Assembly: GCA_965262235.1 (NCBI GenBank)
Contig: OZ253504.1
Span: 2,852,001-2,916,000 of the forward strand
Origin: CATQGW01 sp965262235
GTDB lineage: Bacteria > Chloroflexota > Dehalococcoidia > Bin125
Length of the DNA stretch: 64,000 nucleotides
Direction: 5' to 3'
The notes beneath the pieces are model-generated. The model ran no database searches and was not told the DNA's origin. It saw only the letters and a list, made by a program, of their open reading frames with translations. Both the position numbers and the translations under genes were made by a program. This document shows positions 43,818-52,470 of this stretch, in pieces. The first letter of the stretch is position 1; each line of letters opens with the position of its first letter.

Positions 43818-45011
43818 ATGCAACCAGACCCCGCTGATCACCCGATGGTCCAGCGAGCCAAAGAGCTGCAGCCGCTGGTCGCCGCACGCGCCGACGAGAC
43901 CGAGGCAAACGGGGCCCCGGCCCGCGACCTGATCGAAGCCGTCACCGACGCCGGCTTGTATCGCATGTTCATCCCCGCCGACGCCGGCGGCGAAGAGGTC
44001 CCTCCGCTCGTCGCGTTCCACGCGATCGAAGCGCTCGCTATCGCCGACCCGTCCCTCGCCTGGGTCGTGATGCTGGCGACCGAGCTCTCGCTGGTCACCG
44101 GCTTCCTGACGACCGAGCACCTGCGCGAGATGATCGACGCCGATCATCCCGGCGGTCCGCGCTGCCGGATCGCGGGCTCGGCCAGGCCGACCAACGACGG
44201 CAAGCGCGTGGCGGACGGCTGGCTGATCAGCGGCATCGGCACCTACGCCAGCGGGATCGATCACGCGACCCACATCGTGGCGGCCTTCCGCGATGACGAT
44301 CAGCCCGACGACGCATACATGTCGTTCGTTGAGCCCGACCAGGTAGAGATCCTGCGGACCTGGGACACCATGGGCCTGCGCGGCACCGGCTCCCACGACT
44401 TCCGTTCGGTCGACGTGTTCGCGCCGGACAGCCGAACGATGAAGATCGGCTCTAAACCGCACGCTCCGGGTCCTAACTGGAAGATTCCCGACGGCGGGAT
44501 CGCCAGCTGGCTGCAGAACGGCGGCCAGGCGGTCGGCGCCGCTCAGGGCGCGATCAACGAGGTGATCCTGCACGCGAAGCACGTCGCCAGCAAGAGCGAC
44601 TCGCGGCCACTCGCGGAGCGCGAGCACTTTCGCGTCGCGCTCGGCCGCGCTCAGGCGAGAGTCGGCTCTGCGCGCTCCTACGTGCGCGAAATGGGCTCCG
44701 TCGCCTGGCAGTCTGTCCTCGACGGCGCACCGAACCTCGACGCCGTCGGCCAGTGGCGACTCGCGAACGTCAATGCGGTCCATGCCGCCACCGAGGCGGT
44801 CGAGCTGCTTTTTCCCGCCGCCGGGACCAACGCGATCCACCGCCGCTGGACGCTCGAGCGGCGCTTCCGGGACCTTCAAGTGGCGCGTCGGCACAACGCG
44901 GCGCTCGACTTCAACTGGGACGCGGGCACGCGTTACATGCTGGAGCTGTCGCCGCTGACCCGCGGCTCTGCGATTCCCGACCGAGACCGTTATCGCGACA
45001 AGCCTCGGTAG
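43818..45011 (+). CDS. Acyl-CoA dehydrogenase-like flavin monooxygenase, copy 1
   Basis: A 397-residue protein of the acyl-CoA dehydrogenase superfamily, in the branch that includes the oxygenase component of two-component flavin hydroxylases (4-hydroxyphenylacetate or indole type). Features are GLYRMFIPADAGGEEVPPL, WVVMLATELSLVTGF, WDTMGLRGTGSHDF and the C-terminal AGTNAIHRRWTLERRFRD. Canonical acyl-CoA dehydrogenase catalytic Glu placement is not evident. A flavin reductase partner is not in the neighbourhood. It is 9 bp upstream of a paralogue and presumably co-transcribed. Confidence 0.82.
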   Translation: MQPDPADHPMVQRAKELQPLVAARADETEANGAPARDLIEAVTDAGLYRMFIPADAGGEEVPPLVAFHAIEALAIADPSLAWVVMLATELSLVTGFLTTEHLREMIDADHPGGPRCRIAGSARPTNDGKRVADGWLISGIGTYASGIDHATHIVAAFRDDDQPDDAYMSFVEPDQVEILRTWDTMGLRGTGSHDFRSVDVFAPDSRTMKIGSKPHAPGPNWKIPDGGIASWLQNGGQAVGAAQGAINEVILHAKHVASKSDSRPLAEREHFRVALGRAQARVGSARSYVREMGSVAWQSVLDGAPNLDAVGQWRLANVNAVHAATEAVELLFPAAGTNAIHRRWTLERRFRDLQVARRHNAALDFNWDAGTRYMLELSPLTRGSAIPDRDRYRDKPR

Positions 45012-45020
45012 GCCCCACGC

Positions 45021-46175
45021 ATGTCCACCGATCCGGCGAATCATCCCCTGGTCCACGCGGCGCGAGAGCTCCAGCCCCGAATCCGCGCGCAGGCCGCGCA
45101 GGTCGAGGCCGACGGATTCGTGCCGAGCGAGCTGATCGAGGCCCTGACCGATCGTGGGCTGTTTCGCATGAACATCCCCGCCGAGGCAGGCGGCGAGCAG
45201 GTCGATCCGCTGGTGGTGTTTCACGTGCTCGAGGCGCTGGGGCACGCCGATGCGTCAACCGCCTGGGTGGTGATGATCGCGACGGAGATCTCGACCTCGA
45301 CGGGCTGGCTGCCAGGTGCGGTGCTGAGCCAGATGATCGGCGGCGACGAGCCGGGCGGTCCGCGGTCTCGCTTCGCCGGCTCGGGCCGCGTGCTCGCGAC
45401 CGGGCGACGCTGCCGGTCGGGCTGGCGGCTGAGCGGGCAGCTGAACTTCTGTAGCGGGATCGAGCACGCGACCTACGTGCTGGTGACCTTCCGCGACGAG
45501 GCCGACGGCGCAGTCCACTCGGCGTTTCTGCCGCAGCGCGCCGGCGCGGTGGTGAAGACCTGGGACACGATGGGGCTGCGCGGGACAGGCAGCCACGACT
45601 GGCTGATCGAGAACGCCTACGTGCAGGACGCGCACGCATTCGGCGCCGACCGAACGCCCTGCGCCGCGGGAACGATCTGGCGTGTGCCGGACCGCGCGGT
45701 GGTGATCTGGATCGCCAACGCCGGCCACGCGCTGGGTGTCGCGCAGGGGGCGATCGACGAAGTCGTGGCGGCCAGCCGCGCGGTGGCGAGCACGATGGAT
45801 GCGCGGCCGTTGTCGGAGCGCGAGTCGTTTCGGGTGACGTTGTCGAGGGCGCAGGCGCGGGTCGCGGCGGCGCGCGCGTTCGTGCGCGAAGCCGCCGGCG
45901 CGGCGTGGGAATCAGTGCTGGCTGGCCCGATCGATGAGGCACTGCTGGCGCGCTGGCGGATGGCCAACGTTCACGCAGTGCATGATGCGACCGATGCAGT
46001 GGAGCTGCTCTTCCGAGCCGTGGGGACCAACGCGATCCACCGTCGCTGGACGCTCGAACGGCGCTTCCGCGACCTGCATGTGGCGCGCCAGCACGGGGCC
46101 GGCCTGGACATGAACTTCGACGCCGCCGTGCGGCCGATGTTGGGCATGAAATCGCCGCAGCGTCGCTATCGCTGA
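45021..46175 (+). CDS. Acyl-CoA dehydrogenase-like flavin monooxygenase, copy 2
   Basis: A 384-residue paralogue of the preceding gene with the same motifs: GLFRMNIPAEAGGEQVDPL, WDTMGLRGTGSHDW and VGTNAIHRRWTLERRFRDLH. The two differ mainly in the first 20 residues, the segment near 110-140 and the C-terminal tail. The tandem arrangement and 9-bp spacing suggest a duplication and either a heteromeric enzyme or two related substrates. The 112-bp gap after it precedes the CoA-transferase gene on the same strand. Confidence 0.82.
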   Translation: MSTDPANHPLVHAARELQPRIRAQAAQVEADGFVPSELIEALTDRGLFRMNIPAEAGGEQVDPLVVFHVLEALGHADASTAWVVMIATEISTSTGWLPGAVLSQMIGGDEPGGPRSRFAGSGRVLATGRRCRSGWRLSGQLNFCSGIEHATYVLVTFRDEADGAVHSAFLPQRAGAVVKTWDTMGLRGTGSHDWLIENAYVQDAHAFGADRTPCAAGTIWRVPDRAVVIWIANAGHALGVAQGAIDEVVAASRAVASTMDARPLSERESFRVTLSRAQARVAAARAFVREAAGAAWESVLAGPIDEALLARWRMANVHAVHDATDAVELLFRAVGTNAIHRRWTLERRFRDLHVARQHGAGLDMNFDAAVRPMLGMKSPQRRYR

Positions 46176-46287
46176 GCGCCGGCGCGTGCCCGAACTGCCT
46201 GAAGTGCCCGAATTTGCAGTTCGCCATTAGCATGATCGCGGACGATTAGCTTCCGCCTGTAGCGCGGGGATTTCTCACGGAGCATGC

Positions 46288-48873
46288 ATGGACGGGCCGC
46301 TCGCAGGCCTTCAAGTTCTCGATCTTTCGTGCAACGTCGCCGGGCCGTACGCGACCAAGCTGCTGGCCGATTATGGGGCGCGGGTGATCAAGGTCGAGCC
46401 GCGCGGCGGCGACCCTTCGCGGCGTTTCGGCCCGTTTCCTGGCAACGCACCCGACATCGAGGGTTCGGGCCTGTTCCTGCACCTCAACACGAACAAGCTC
46501 TCGATCGTGCTCGACCCGCACACCGACGACGGTGCGACTGCCGTGCGCCGGCTCGCACGCCAGGTTGATGTGATCGTGGAGGACGGGATGCCGGGGGAGG
46601 CGGCGGCCGCCGGCTGGGGCTGGGAGGTGCTGCACGCGATCAATCCGCGTCTGGTGCTCTGCTCGATCACCCCCTTCGGACAGACCGGTCCCTACCGCGA
46701 CTACCGCGGGTCGGAGCTGACGCTGCAGGCGATCGGGGGGCCGTTGCACGCGACGGGCGCGGCCGACCGCGAGCCGCTCAAGCTCGCCGGCCACTACGCC
46801 GGCTACCACGCCGGCGCGACGGCGGCGCTGGCGATGCTGCTGGCGCTGCGTCGCACCGAGCGCAATCGGCGTTCCGACGAATGGCGGCGCGCGGGCGAGT
46901 GGATCGACATCAGCATCTACCGCTGCCAGGCGGGCTGCCGTGATCGACGCACCGTGCACCTGACGGCGGCGGCCTACAGCGGCGTGTCGCCGCAGCGCGC
47001 GCGCCGCGACAGCCGCTGGGTCGGCGCGGGCATCTTTCCCTGCGCCGACGGTTTCGTGAACGTGATGGGCGCGGGCCGGCGGATGCCGGTCTTGCTTAAA
47101 TGGATCGGGCGCGAGGACCTGCTCGAGGAGTCGCGTGCGGCCGCGGGCGTCATCCCGGGCTTCGCCGATCGTCTGAACGAGGCGATCACGGAGTTCCTGG
47201 TGGGGATGGGCAAGATCGAGGCGGTCGCCTCGGCGCAGTCCTCGGGGTTGCTGGCGGGCGCGCTGATGACCGTGGCCGACCTGCTGGAGGACCCGCAGCT
47301 CGCGGCGCGCGAGTGGTGGCACGAGATCACGCACTGGCACGGGACCGAGCTGAAGTACCCGGGATTCCCGTTTCGGATGTACGGATCGCCGCCCGAGCGG
47401 CCGCTGCGGGCGCCGCACCTCGGCGAGCACGCACGCGCGGTGCTCGACCTCGCGCCGATCGAGCTCGACCCGCCGCGCGACCTGCAGCGAGGCGATCTGC
47501 CGCTGCCGCTGGAGGGCGTTCGGGTCGCCGCGATCACCGTCGTGTGGGCCGGGCCGCACGTGACGCAGTTGCTGGCCGAGTGGGGCGCTGACGTGATTCA
47601 GGTCGAGCCGATCAACCGGATGCAGCCGTTCACGCGCGGCGCCGAAAACGTACCGTCTCGCGAGCAGATGCTGCGCGGCGCGGCGCGCGGCGTGCAGCCC
47701 CAGTACCCCGACGCGGACCCGGGCGCGGACCCCTGGAACCGCTCCGCGTCGTTCAATTCGCACGCCCGCAACAAGCGCTCAATGACCTGCGACATCATGT
47801 CGCCCGAAGGGCGCGCCGCGTTTCTCAAGCTGATTGAGCACTGCGACGTGCTGGTCGAGAACAACGTGCCGCAGACGATCGATCGAGCGGGGATCGGCTG
47901 GGAGGAGTTGCGGGCGGTCAATCCGCGGCTGATCATGTTGCGGATGCCGGCGTTCGGGCTCGAAGGTCCGTACAGCAGCTACCGCGCGTTCGGCCTGCAT
48001 GTCGAAGCGATGGTGGGACACACGCACCTGCGCGGTTATCCCGACACTCCACCGGGCGGGACCGGCGAGACGCTCGCCAGCGATGGGCTGGCGGGTGTGC
48101 AGGGCGCCGTCGCGGTGCTGATGGCGCTGCGGCACCGCGATCGCACCGGCGAGGGTCAGCTGATCGAGATGCCGCTCAACGAGGGCTTCGTGCCGACGCT
48201 CGCCGAGTTCCTCTTCGAACACACGATGAACGGCGTCAACCCGCCGCCGCAGGCCAACCGACACCGCTGGAACGCGCCGCACAACGTCTATCGCTGCCTG
48301 GGCGAGGACCAGTGGATCGCGATCGATGTCGAAACCAACGCCCAGTTTCTGGCCCTGTGCGACGCGCTCTCGGGCGGACACGGGAGCTCGGGCGACGTCG
48401 ACATCGGGCACGCGCCGCAGGATGCGCGCTTCGCGACGGCCCGGCTGCGTCTCCAGCACGTTGAGACGCTCGATCAGCTAGTCGGAGCCGCGACGGCGTC
48501 CTGGGACAAACACGAGCTCTTCCATGCATTGCAGGCGGCCGGCGTCTGTGCGGCCCCGGTCAACGATGCACTTGATGCGCTGAGTGATCCGCACCTGCGC
48601 GCGGTTGGCTTCTTCGAGGAGCAGACGATCGAAGGCGTCGGCACGCATGACTATCCCGGCCTGACGATCCAGATGCAGCGCACGCCGAATCAGGTGCGCA
48701 CGCCGCCACCGCTACTCGGTGAGCACAACGAGGAGATTTACCGCGGCCTACTGGGCTACAGCTCCGAGCAGGTCGCGGAGCTCGAACGCAAGGGCCTCGT
48801 CGGTACCGCGTACCCTCCTGAACTACTGCCCGAACACCTGCGCGGCTCGGCCGCGCCTGAGCGGAGAACCTGA
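46288..48873 (+). CDS. Fused double-domain CaiB/BaiF (family III) CoA-transferase
   Basis: An 861-residue protein made of two complete family III CoA-transferase domains (about 1-400 and 405-861). Each has the N-terminal signature: LAGLQVLDLSCNVAGPYATK and then LLADYG, and LEGVRVAAITVVWAGPHVTQ and then LLAEWGADVIQVEP. Single-domain enzymes such as formyl-CoA transferase and CaiB use Asp169 as the acyl-accepting nucleophile. Here domain 1 has His169 (LAGHYAGYHAG), while domain 2 keeps an Asp at 599 (LASDGLAGV). The enzyme should move CoA between carboxylic acids; the substrates are unknown. The next gene overlaps it (TGATG). Confidence 0.9.
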   Translation: MDGPLAGLQVLDLSCNVAGPYATKLLADYGARVIKVEPRGGDPSRRFGPFPGNAPDIEGSGLFLHLNTNKLSIVLDPHTDDGATAVRRLARQVDVIVEDGMPGEAAAAGWGWEVLHAINPRLVLCSITPFGQTGPYRDYRGSELTLQAIGGPLHATGAADREPLKLAGHYAGYHAGATAALAMLLALRRTERNRRSDEWRRAGEWIDISIYRCQAGCRDRRTVHLTAAAYSGVSPQRARRDSRWVGAGIFPCADGFVNVMGAGRRMPVLLKWIGREDLLEESRAAAGVIPGFADRLNEAITEFLVGMGKIEAVASAQSSGLLAGALMTVADLLEDPQLAAREWWHEITHWHGTELKYPGFPFRMYGSPPERPLRAPHLGEHARAVLDLAPIELDPPRDLQRGDLPLPLEGVRVAAITVVWAGPHVTQLLAEWGADVIQVEPINRMQPFTRGAENVPSREQMLRGAARGVQPQYPDADPGADPWNRSASFNSHARNKRSMTCDIMSPEGRAAFLKLIEHCDVLVENNVPQTIDRAGIGWEELRAVNPRLIMLRMPAFGLEGPYSSYRAFGLHVEAMVGHTHLRGYPDTPPGGTGETLASDGLAGVQGAVAVLMALRHRDRTGEGQLIEMPLNEGFVPTLAEFLFEHTMNGVNPPPQANRHRWNAPHNVYRCLGEDQWIAIDVETNAQFLALCDALSGGHGSSGDVDIGHAPQDARFATARLRLQHVETLDQLVGAATASWDKHELFHALQAAGVCAAPVNDALDALSDPHLRAVGFFEEQTIEGVGTHDYPGLTIQMQRTPNQVRTPPPLLGEHNEEIYRGLLGYSSEQVAELERKGLVGTAYPPELLPEHLRGSAAPERRT

Positions 48874-49466
48874 TGGCACGACTGGCGCCGGTCACGTTTG
48901 AGAATCTGGACGACGCGCAACGCACGCTCTGGGACAACCTCACCACCGGCCCGCGGGCCAACCCCGACCGACCGCACGGCGGTCTGGCGGGCGAAGACGG
49001 CGCGCTGGTGGGACCGTTCAACGCGCTCTTCTACTCGCCCGGGGTGGGCGACGCGGTGCAGAAGCTGGGCGCCGCGCTGCGTTACAGCACCTCACTGCCG
49101 GCGGACCTGCTTGAGGTCGCGATCCTCACGGTCGGCGGCGAGTGGCGGGCCAACTTCGAGTTCTGGGCGCACGCGCGGCTGGGCGCCGCGGCCGGCGTCC
49201 CGCAGGCGGCGATCGACGCGATCCGCGACGGCGAGACGCCGTCGTTCGACGACGCGCGGCATCAGACCGTCTACGCGTTCGGCCGCGAGCTGATCGAGAC
49301 GAAGCGCGTTTCGGACGAATGCTACGAGGCGCTCAAGGCGCTGGTCGGCGAGCCCGGGGTGTTCGAGGTCGCGTCGGTGATGGGCTACTACGGCCTGGTC
49401 TCGCTCGCCCTGAACGCGTTCGATGTGGGCATGCCCCCGGGCGTGGAAGCGCCGTTCGCCGATTGA
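48873..49466 (+). CDS. Carboxymuconolactone decarboxylase (CMD) family protein
   Basis: A 197-residue helical protein of the CMD/AhpD superfamily. The core TSLPADLLEVAILTVGGEWRANFEFWAHARLGAAAG is typical; the Glu and His of EFWAHARLG are conserved, while the CxxC pair of AhpD peroxidases is absent. It therefore resembles the gamma-carboxymuconolactone decarboxylase type found in aromatic-acid pathways. It is coupled to the CoA-transferase gene by a one-base overlap, so both probably act on the same substrate class. Confidence 0.85.
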   Translation: MARLAPVTFENLDDAQRTLWDNLTTGPRANPDRPHGGLAGEDGALVGPFNALFYSPGVGDAVQKLGAALRYSTSLPADLLEVAILTVGGEWRANFEFWAHARLGAAAGVPQAAIDAIRDGETPSFDDARHQTVYAFGRELIETKRVSDECYEALKALVGEPGVFEVASVMGYYGLVSLALNAFDVGMPPGVEAPFAD

Positions 49467-49470
49467 GGCG

Positions 49471-49617
49471 ATGCCGATCCTGACAGCCGACCAGCGCGAG
49501 TTCTTCGACCAGCACGGCTATCTGGTCGTGCCGGATCTGATCGCTCGGGAGCAGGATTCGCCGCCGGCCGAGCTGACTCCACTGGGGCGTCGGCTACTGG
49601 GTCTCGACGACTGGTAG
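49471..49617 (+). pseudogene. Remnant of a phytanoyl-CoA dioxygenase (PhyH) gene
   Basis: A 48-codon frame begins 5 bases after the CMD stop. It reads MPILTADQREFFDQHGYLVV followed by PDLIAREQ, which is the N-terminus of PhyH-family Fe(II)/2-oxoglutarate dioxygenases. It then jumps to PAELTPLGRRLLGLDDW and stops. The iron-binding HxD...H core (over 200 residues) is missing. It is most simply an internally deleted gene. The last 24 bases overlap the convergent EamA transporter gene. Confidence 0.65.
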
Positions 49618-50529
49618 GGGGCGCTTGGGCGTCGCTCGCCGCTGGGCGGCGGCCGAGCCGATCACCAACAGCGCGACGCCGGCAACCAGCTCCCAGCCGA
49701 CCGACTCGCCGAGAATCGCCCAGCTGAGCAGCACCCCGAACACTGGCGTGGTGAGCTGTGTCGCCGTGACGCGCGAGGGCAGAAACCGCTGCAGCATCCA
49801 GGTGTTGCCGATGAAGCCGAAGCCGGCGATCCCGACGCCCTGGTAGAGCAGCGCGGCGAGAAACTCCCACGAAAAGACCCAGGGGTCGGACTCCAGCAAC
49901 ACGCTCAGTGGAGCGAAGACGATCACGGCGGCGACGGATTGGGTCATCAGCAGCCGGGCCGGCGCGATCGCCTGTGAGGTCTGCGAGAGATAGATCTGGC
50001 GCGTGCCGAGCAGCAGGCCGGAGCCGAGCATCATCACGTCGCCAACGAGATGCGTCCCGTCGCCGATGTCGCCGGAGAAGACCACGACGACGCCGGCGTA
50101 GGCGATCAGCGTGCCGATCGTGCGCCCGATGGTCATGCGATCGCCGGGCACGATGAAATGCGCGGCGATCGCGGCCCAAAGTGGGAAGGTGGCGATCAGC
50201 ACGGCGGCGTGGCCGGCGGTGGTGGCGTCGCCGCCGAAGTACATCAGCGCGGTCTGCGCCACGAAGAGCACCGCGAGCCCGGCCAGCGGTACGAGTTCGG
50301 AGCGCCGCGGCCGCACCGACACGCCGGTCGCGAGCGCGTGGAGCAGCACGACGAGGCCGCCCAGGGCCATCCGCAGCGCGCCGAGGCGCAGCGGTCCAAC
50401 ATGCTCGAGGCCGGCCTTGATCGAGACCGGGTTGCCGCCCCAGAGCATCGCGAGGAACAGCGCGAACAGAGTCGCTCGGCGGCTGAGCGCTCGGCGTTCG
50501 TCCACACGCGGAAGTTCAGTCGCTGACAC
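49594..50529 (-). CDS. EamA/DMT family transporter
   Basis: A 311-residue membrane protein with ten hydrophobic segments arranged as two EamA repeats. The first repeat begins ATLFALFLAMLWGGNPVSIKAG and the second ends GVLLSWAILGESVGWELVAG, both typical of drug/metabolite transporters. The substrate is not predictable. It is convergent with the CoA-transferase/CMD operon, overlapping the PhyH remnant, and has no obvious partner gene. Confidence 0.9.
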   Translation of the reverse strand: MSATELPRVDERRALSRRATLFALFLAMLWGGNPVSIKAGLEHVGPLRLGALRMALGGLVVLLHALATGVSVRPRRSELVPLAGLAVLFVAQTALMYFGGDATTAGHAAVLIATFPLWAAIAAHFIVPGDRMTIGRTIGTLIAYAGVVVVFSGDIGDGTHLVGDVMMLGSGLLLGTRQIYLSQTSQAIAPARLLMTQSVAAVIVFAPLSVLLESDPWVFSWEFLAALLYQGVGIAGFGFIGNTWMLQRFLPSRVTATQLTTPVFGVLLSWAILGESVGWELVAGVALLVIGSAAAQRRATPKRPLPVVETQ

Positions 50530-50578
50530 CGCGCGAGCTTATGCGGTTAGCCCGGATCAGTCGCGGCAGCGGTTGCAT

Positions 50579-51655
50579 CTAGCCGTCGATCGGGAACGCT
50601 CGGACGGACGTGATCGCAGCCAGGTGCTCGCGGATCAGCGTCCAGGAGTCGCCGGTGTCGCGGCTGGCGTAGAGCGCTCCGCCGCTCGTGCCGAGGTAGA
50701 GGCCGAGCGGGTCGTGGCCGTCAGTCCCGAGCGCCTGGCGCAGCACGCCCTGATGGAAGTCGTCCTCTGGCAGCCCGTTGCGGAGCGCCGTCCAGCTTGC
50801 GCCGGCATCGCGCGTGCGCCACACGGCCAGCTGACCGTCGCGCGGGATGCGCGCCTGGTCGACGTCGAGCGGGATGAACCAGGCGCTGTCGGGGTCGCGC
50901 GGGTCGATCGCGGTGGCGAACCCGAACACGCCGGGCAGGTCGGCGCCGACATCGATCCAGCTGCGCCCGTCGTCGTCGGAGCGGTATTGGCCGAAGTGGT
51001 TCTGCTGCCAGATGCGCCCGCGCTGCAGCGGGTGGGCGAACATCGAGTGGATGCAGTGCCCGGCCTCCTCCGCGCCACCCTCGGGCAGGTGCTCAGCGCG
51101 GACCCCGCGGTTGCGCGCTTGCCAGCTGTGGCCGCCGTCCTCCGTCACGTAGACGCCGGTCGCTGAGCCGGCGACCACGATGCGTTGCGGGTCATGGGGG
51201 TCTGGACTGATGTGGTGCAACATCAGGCCGACGGCTCCGGGCCCCCAATGGACGTTGGTTGGGTGCGTGTCCAGAGCGTTGCAGATCTCCCATGACGCGC
51301 CGTCGTCGTGGCTGATGAAGAGCGCGACGGGCATCACGCCGGCGTAGAGCGTGCCCGGCTCGGCGCCGGGAGCGATGGTCCAGACCGACTCGACGGAGCG
51401 CTCGCCATCCGTGAACGTGGGAATCGACGCCTCGCGCCAGGTCGCGCCGCCGTCATCGGAGCGCTGCAGCCGTGGGCCCCACTGCATCGCGCTGGTGCAG
51501 ACCCAGATCGCGTCGCTGTGCGGGTCGTGCACGGCGTAGTCGATCACCCAGCCGCCGAACTCCAGAGCCGACCAGGTCCAGGACGTGCGCTCGGCGCTGC
51601 TGCGACCGATGACGAGGCCCTTGCGAGTTCCGACGAGCAGGCCTGTTTCGCTCAC
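50579..51655 (-). CDS. BNR/Asp-box repeat beta-propeller protein (sialidase-like)
   Basis: A 358-residue predicted six-bladed propeller. At least six Asp-boxes are visible: SDDGGATW, SHDDGASW, TEDGGHSW, SDDDGRSW, TRDAGASW and SRDTGDSW. The N-terminus (LLVGTRKGLVIGRS) is characteristic of a widespread family annotated as glycosyl hydrolase or WD40/YVTN/BNR-like. There is no signal peptide, so it is likely cytoplasmic and not a secreted sialidase. It is encoded 21 bp after a MoaD/CysO-like carrier gene and is probably co-translated with it. Its function is unknown. Confidence 0.83.
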   Translation of the reverse strand: MSETGLLVGTRKGLVIGRSSAERTSWTWSALEFGGWVIDYAVHDPHSDAIWVCTSAMQWGPRLQRSDDGGATWREASIPTFTDGERSVESVWTIAPGAEPGTLYAGVMPVALFISHDDGASWEICNALDTHPTNVHWGPGAVGLMLHHISPDPHDPQRIVVAGSATGVYVTEDGGHSWQARNRGVRAEHLPEGGAEEAGHCIHSMFAHPLQRGRIWQQNHFGQYRSDDDGRSWIDVGADLPGVFGFATAIDPRDPDSAWFIPLDVDQARIPRDGQLAVWRTRDAGASWTALRNGLPEDDFHQGVLRQALGTDGHDPLGLYLGTSGGALYASRDTGDSWTLIREHLAAITSVRAFPIDG

Positions 51656-51676
51656 GAGTCAAACTCCCTCACTGGT

Positions 51677-51961
51677 TCAAGCGGTTCCGCCGGAGACGGC
51701 TGGCAGGATGTGCAGCCGGTCGCCGTCGTGGAGCCGATCGGAGAGATGCACGCGATCGACGATCAGCGTGTCATTGATGAAGATGTTCACGTGGCGTCGC
51801 AGGCGCTGCTGATCGTCGAGCACGAAGCGCTGAATCTGCGGGTGCAGCTCGGCGAGGCGGTTGAGCGCTTCGCGCGCCGTCGCCGCGGCGATCCCGCAGG
51901 AGGCCGGGAGACCGGCCTGCGTCTGCAACGCCCGCGCGAGTCGAACCTCTACATCGGCCAT
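51677..51961 (-). CDS. MoaD/ThiS/CysO-like sulfur carrier protein with residues after the diglycine
   Basis: A 94-residue beta-grasp protein. The ATG at 51961 has GGAG 7 bases upstream and is preferred over the one at 51973. The segment LRRHVNIFINDTLIVDRVHL and the end GDRLHILPAVSGGTA are close to CysO-type carriers. In active carriers the chain ends at Gly-Gly, which is thiocarboxylated. Here two residues (Thr-Ala) follow, so processing would be needed, as known for some carriers, or the protein is not thiocarboxylated. No E1 enzyme or protease gene is adjacent. It is followed by the Asp-box protein gene. Confidence 0.83.
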   Translation of the reverse strand: MADVEVRLARALQTQAGLPASCGIAAATAREALNRLAELHPQIQRFVLDDQQRLRRHVNIFINDTLIVDRVHLSDRLHDGDRLHILPAVSGGTA

Positions 51962-52077
51962 CGTGCGCTCCACCGATCCGTCTTCGTATGCCGAAACAGC
52001 GTAACGACCCGCGGTGGATTCCGATCGGTCTGACTCGCCCTGATTCGTCCTAGTGTTGCTTGGGAACGGAGGCTGTG

Positions 52078-52470
52078 ATGCTGCATGTCGAAGCGCTGGA
52101 CCACATCGTGCTGGCGGTGGCGGACGTGGGGCGGTCGCTGGCCTGGTACTGCGAGACGCTCGGGCTCGCGCCGGTACGGGTCGATCAGTGGCGCGTGGGC
52201 GACGCGCCGTTCCCCTCGGTGCGGGTCTCGGCGGGCACGATCATCGACATCATCGAAGCGGGCGAGGGTGCCCCGGCAGGCCGCAATGTCGACCACTTCT
52301 GCCTGGTCGTGGCGGCCGAGGACCTGGCTGCGGTTCGGGCGTCGGACGCGTTCGAGATCGTGCGCGACCCCGACTTCGCGCTCTACGGCGCGCGCGGCAT
52401 GGCCGACGGGCTGTACGTGCGCGATCCCGATGGCAACGAGGTCGAGCTGCGGGCCTATTCGAGCCCGTAG
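52078..52470 (+). CDS. VOC family (glyoxalase-like) protein
   Basis: A 130-residue protein with the two beta-alpha-beta-beta-beta modules of the vicinal oxygen chelate fold. Metal-site positions are the His in ALDHIVLAVADV, the His in NVDHFCLVV and the Glu in DPDGNEVELRAY. The ATG at 52078 has GGAGG 5 bases upstream. Such proteins act as lyases, dioxygenases or resistance proteins; nothing here narrows this down. The last 16 bases overlap the convergent amidohydrolase gene. Confidence 0.88.
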   Translation: MLHVEALDHIVLAVADVGRSLAWYCETLGLAPVRVDQWRVGDAPFPSVRVSAGTIIDIIEAGEGAPAGRNVDHFCLVVAAEDLAAVRASDAFEIVRDPDFALYGARGMADGLYVRDPDGNEVELRAYSSP

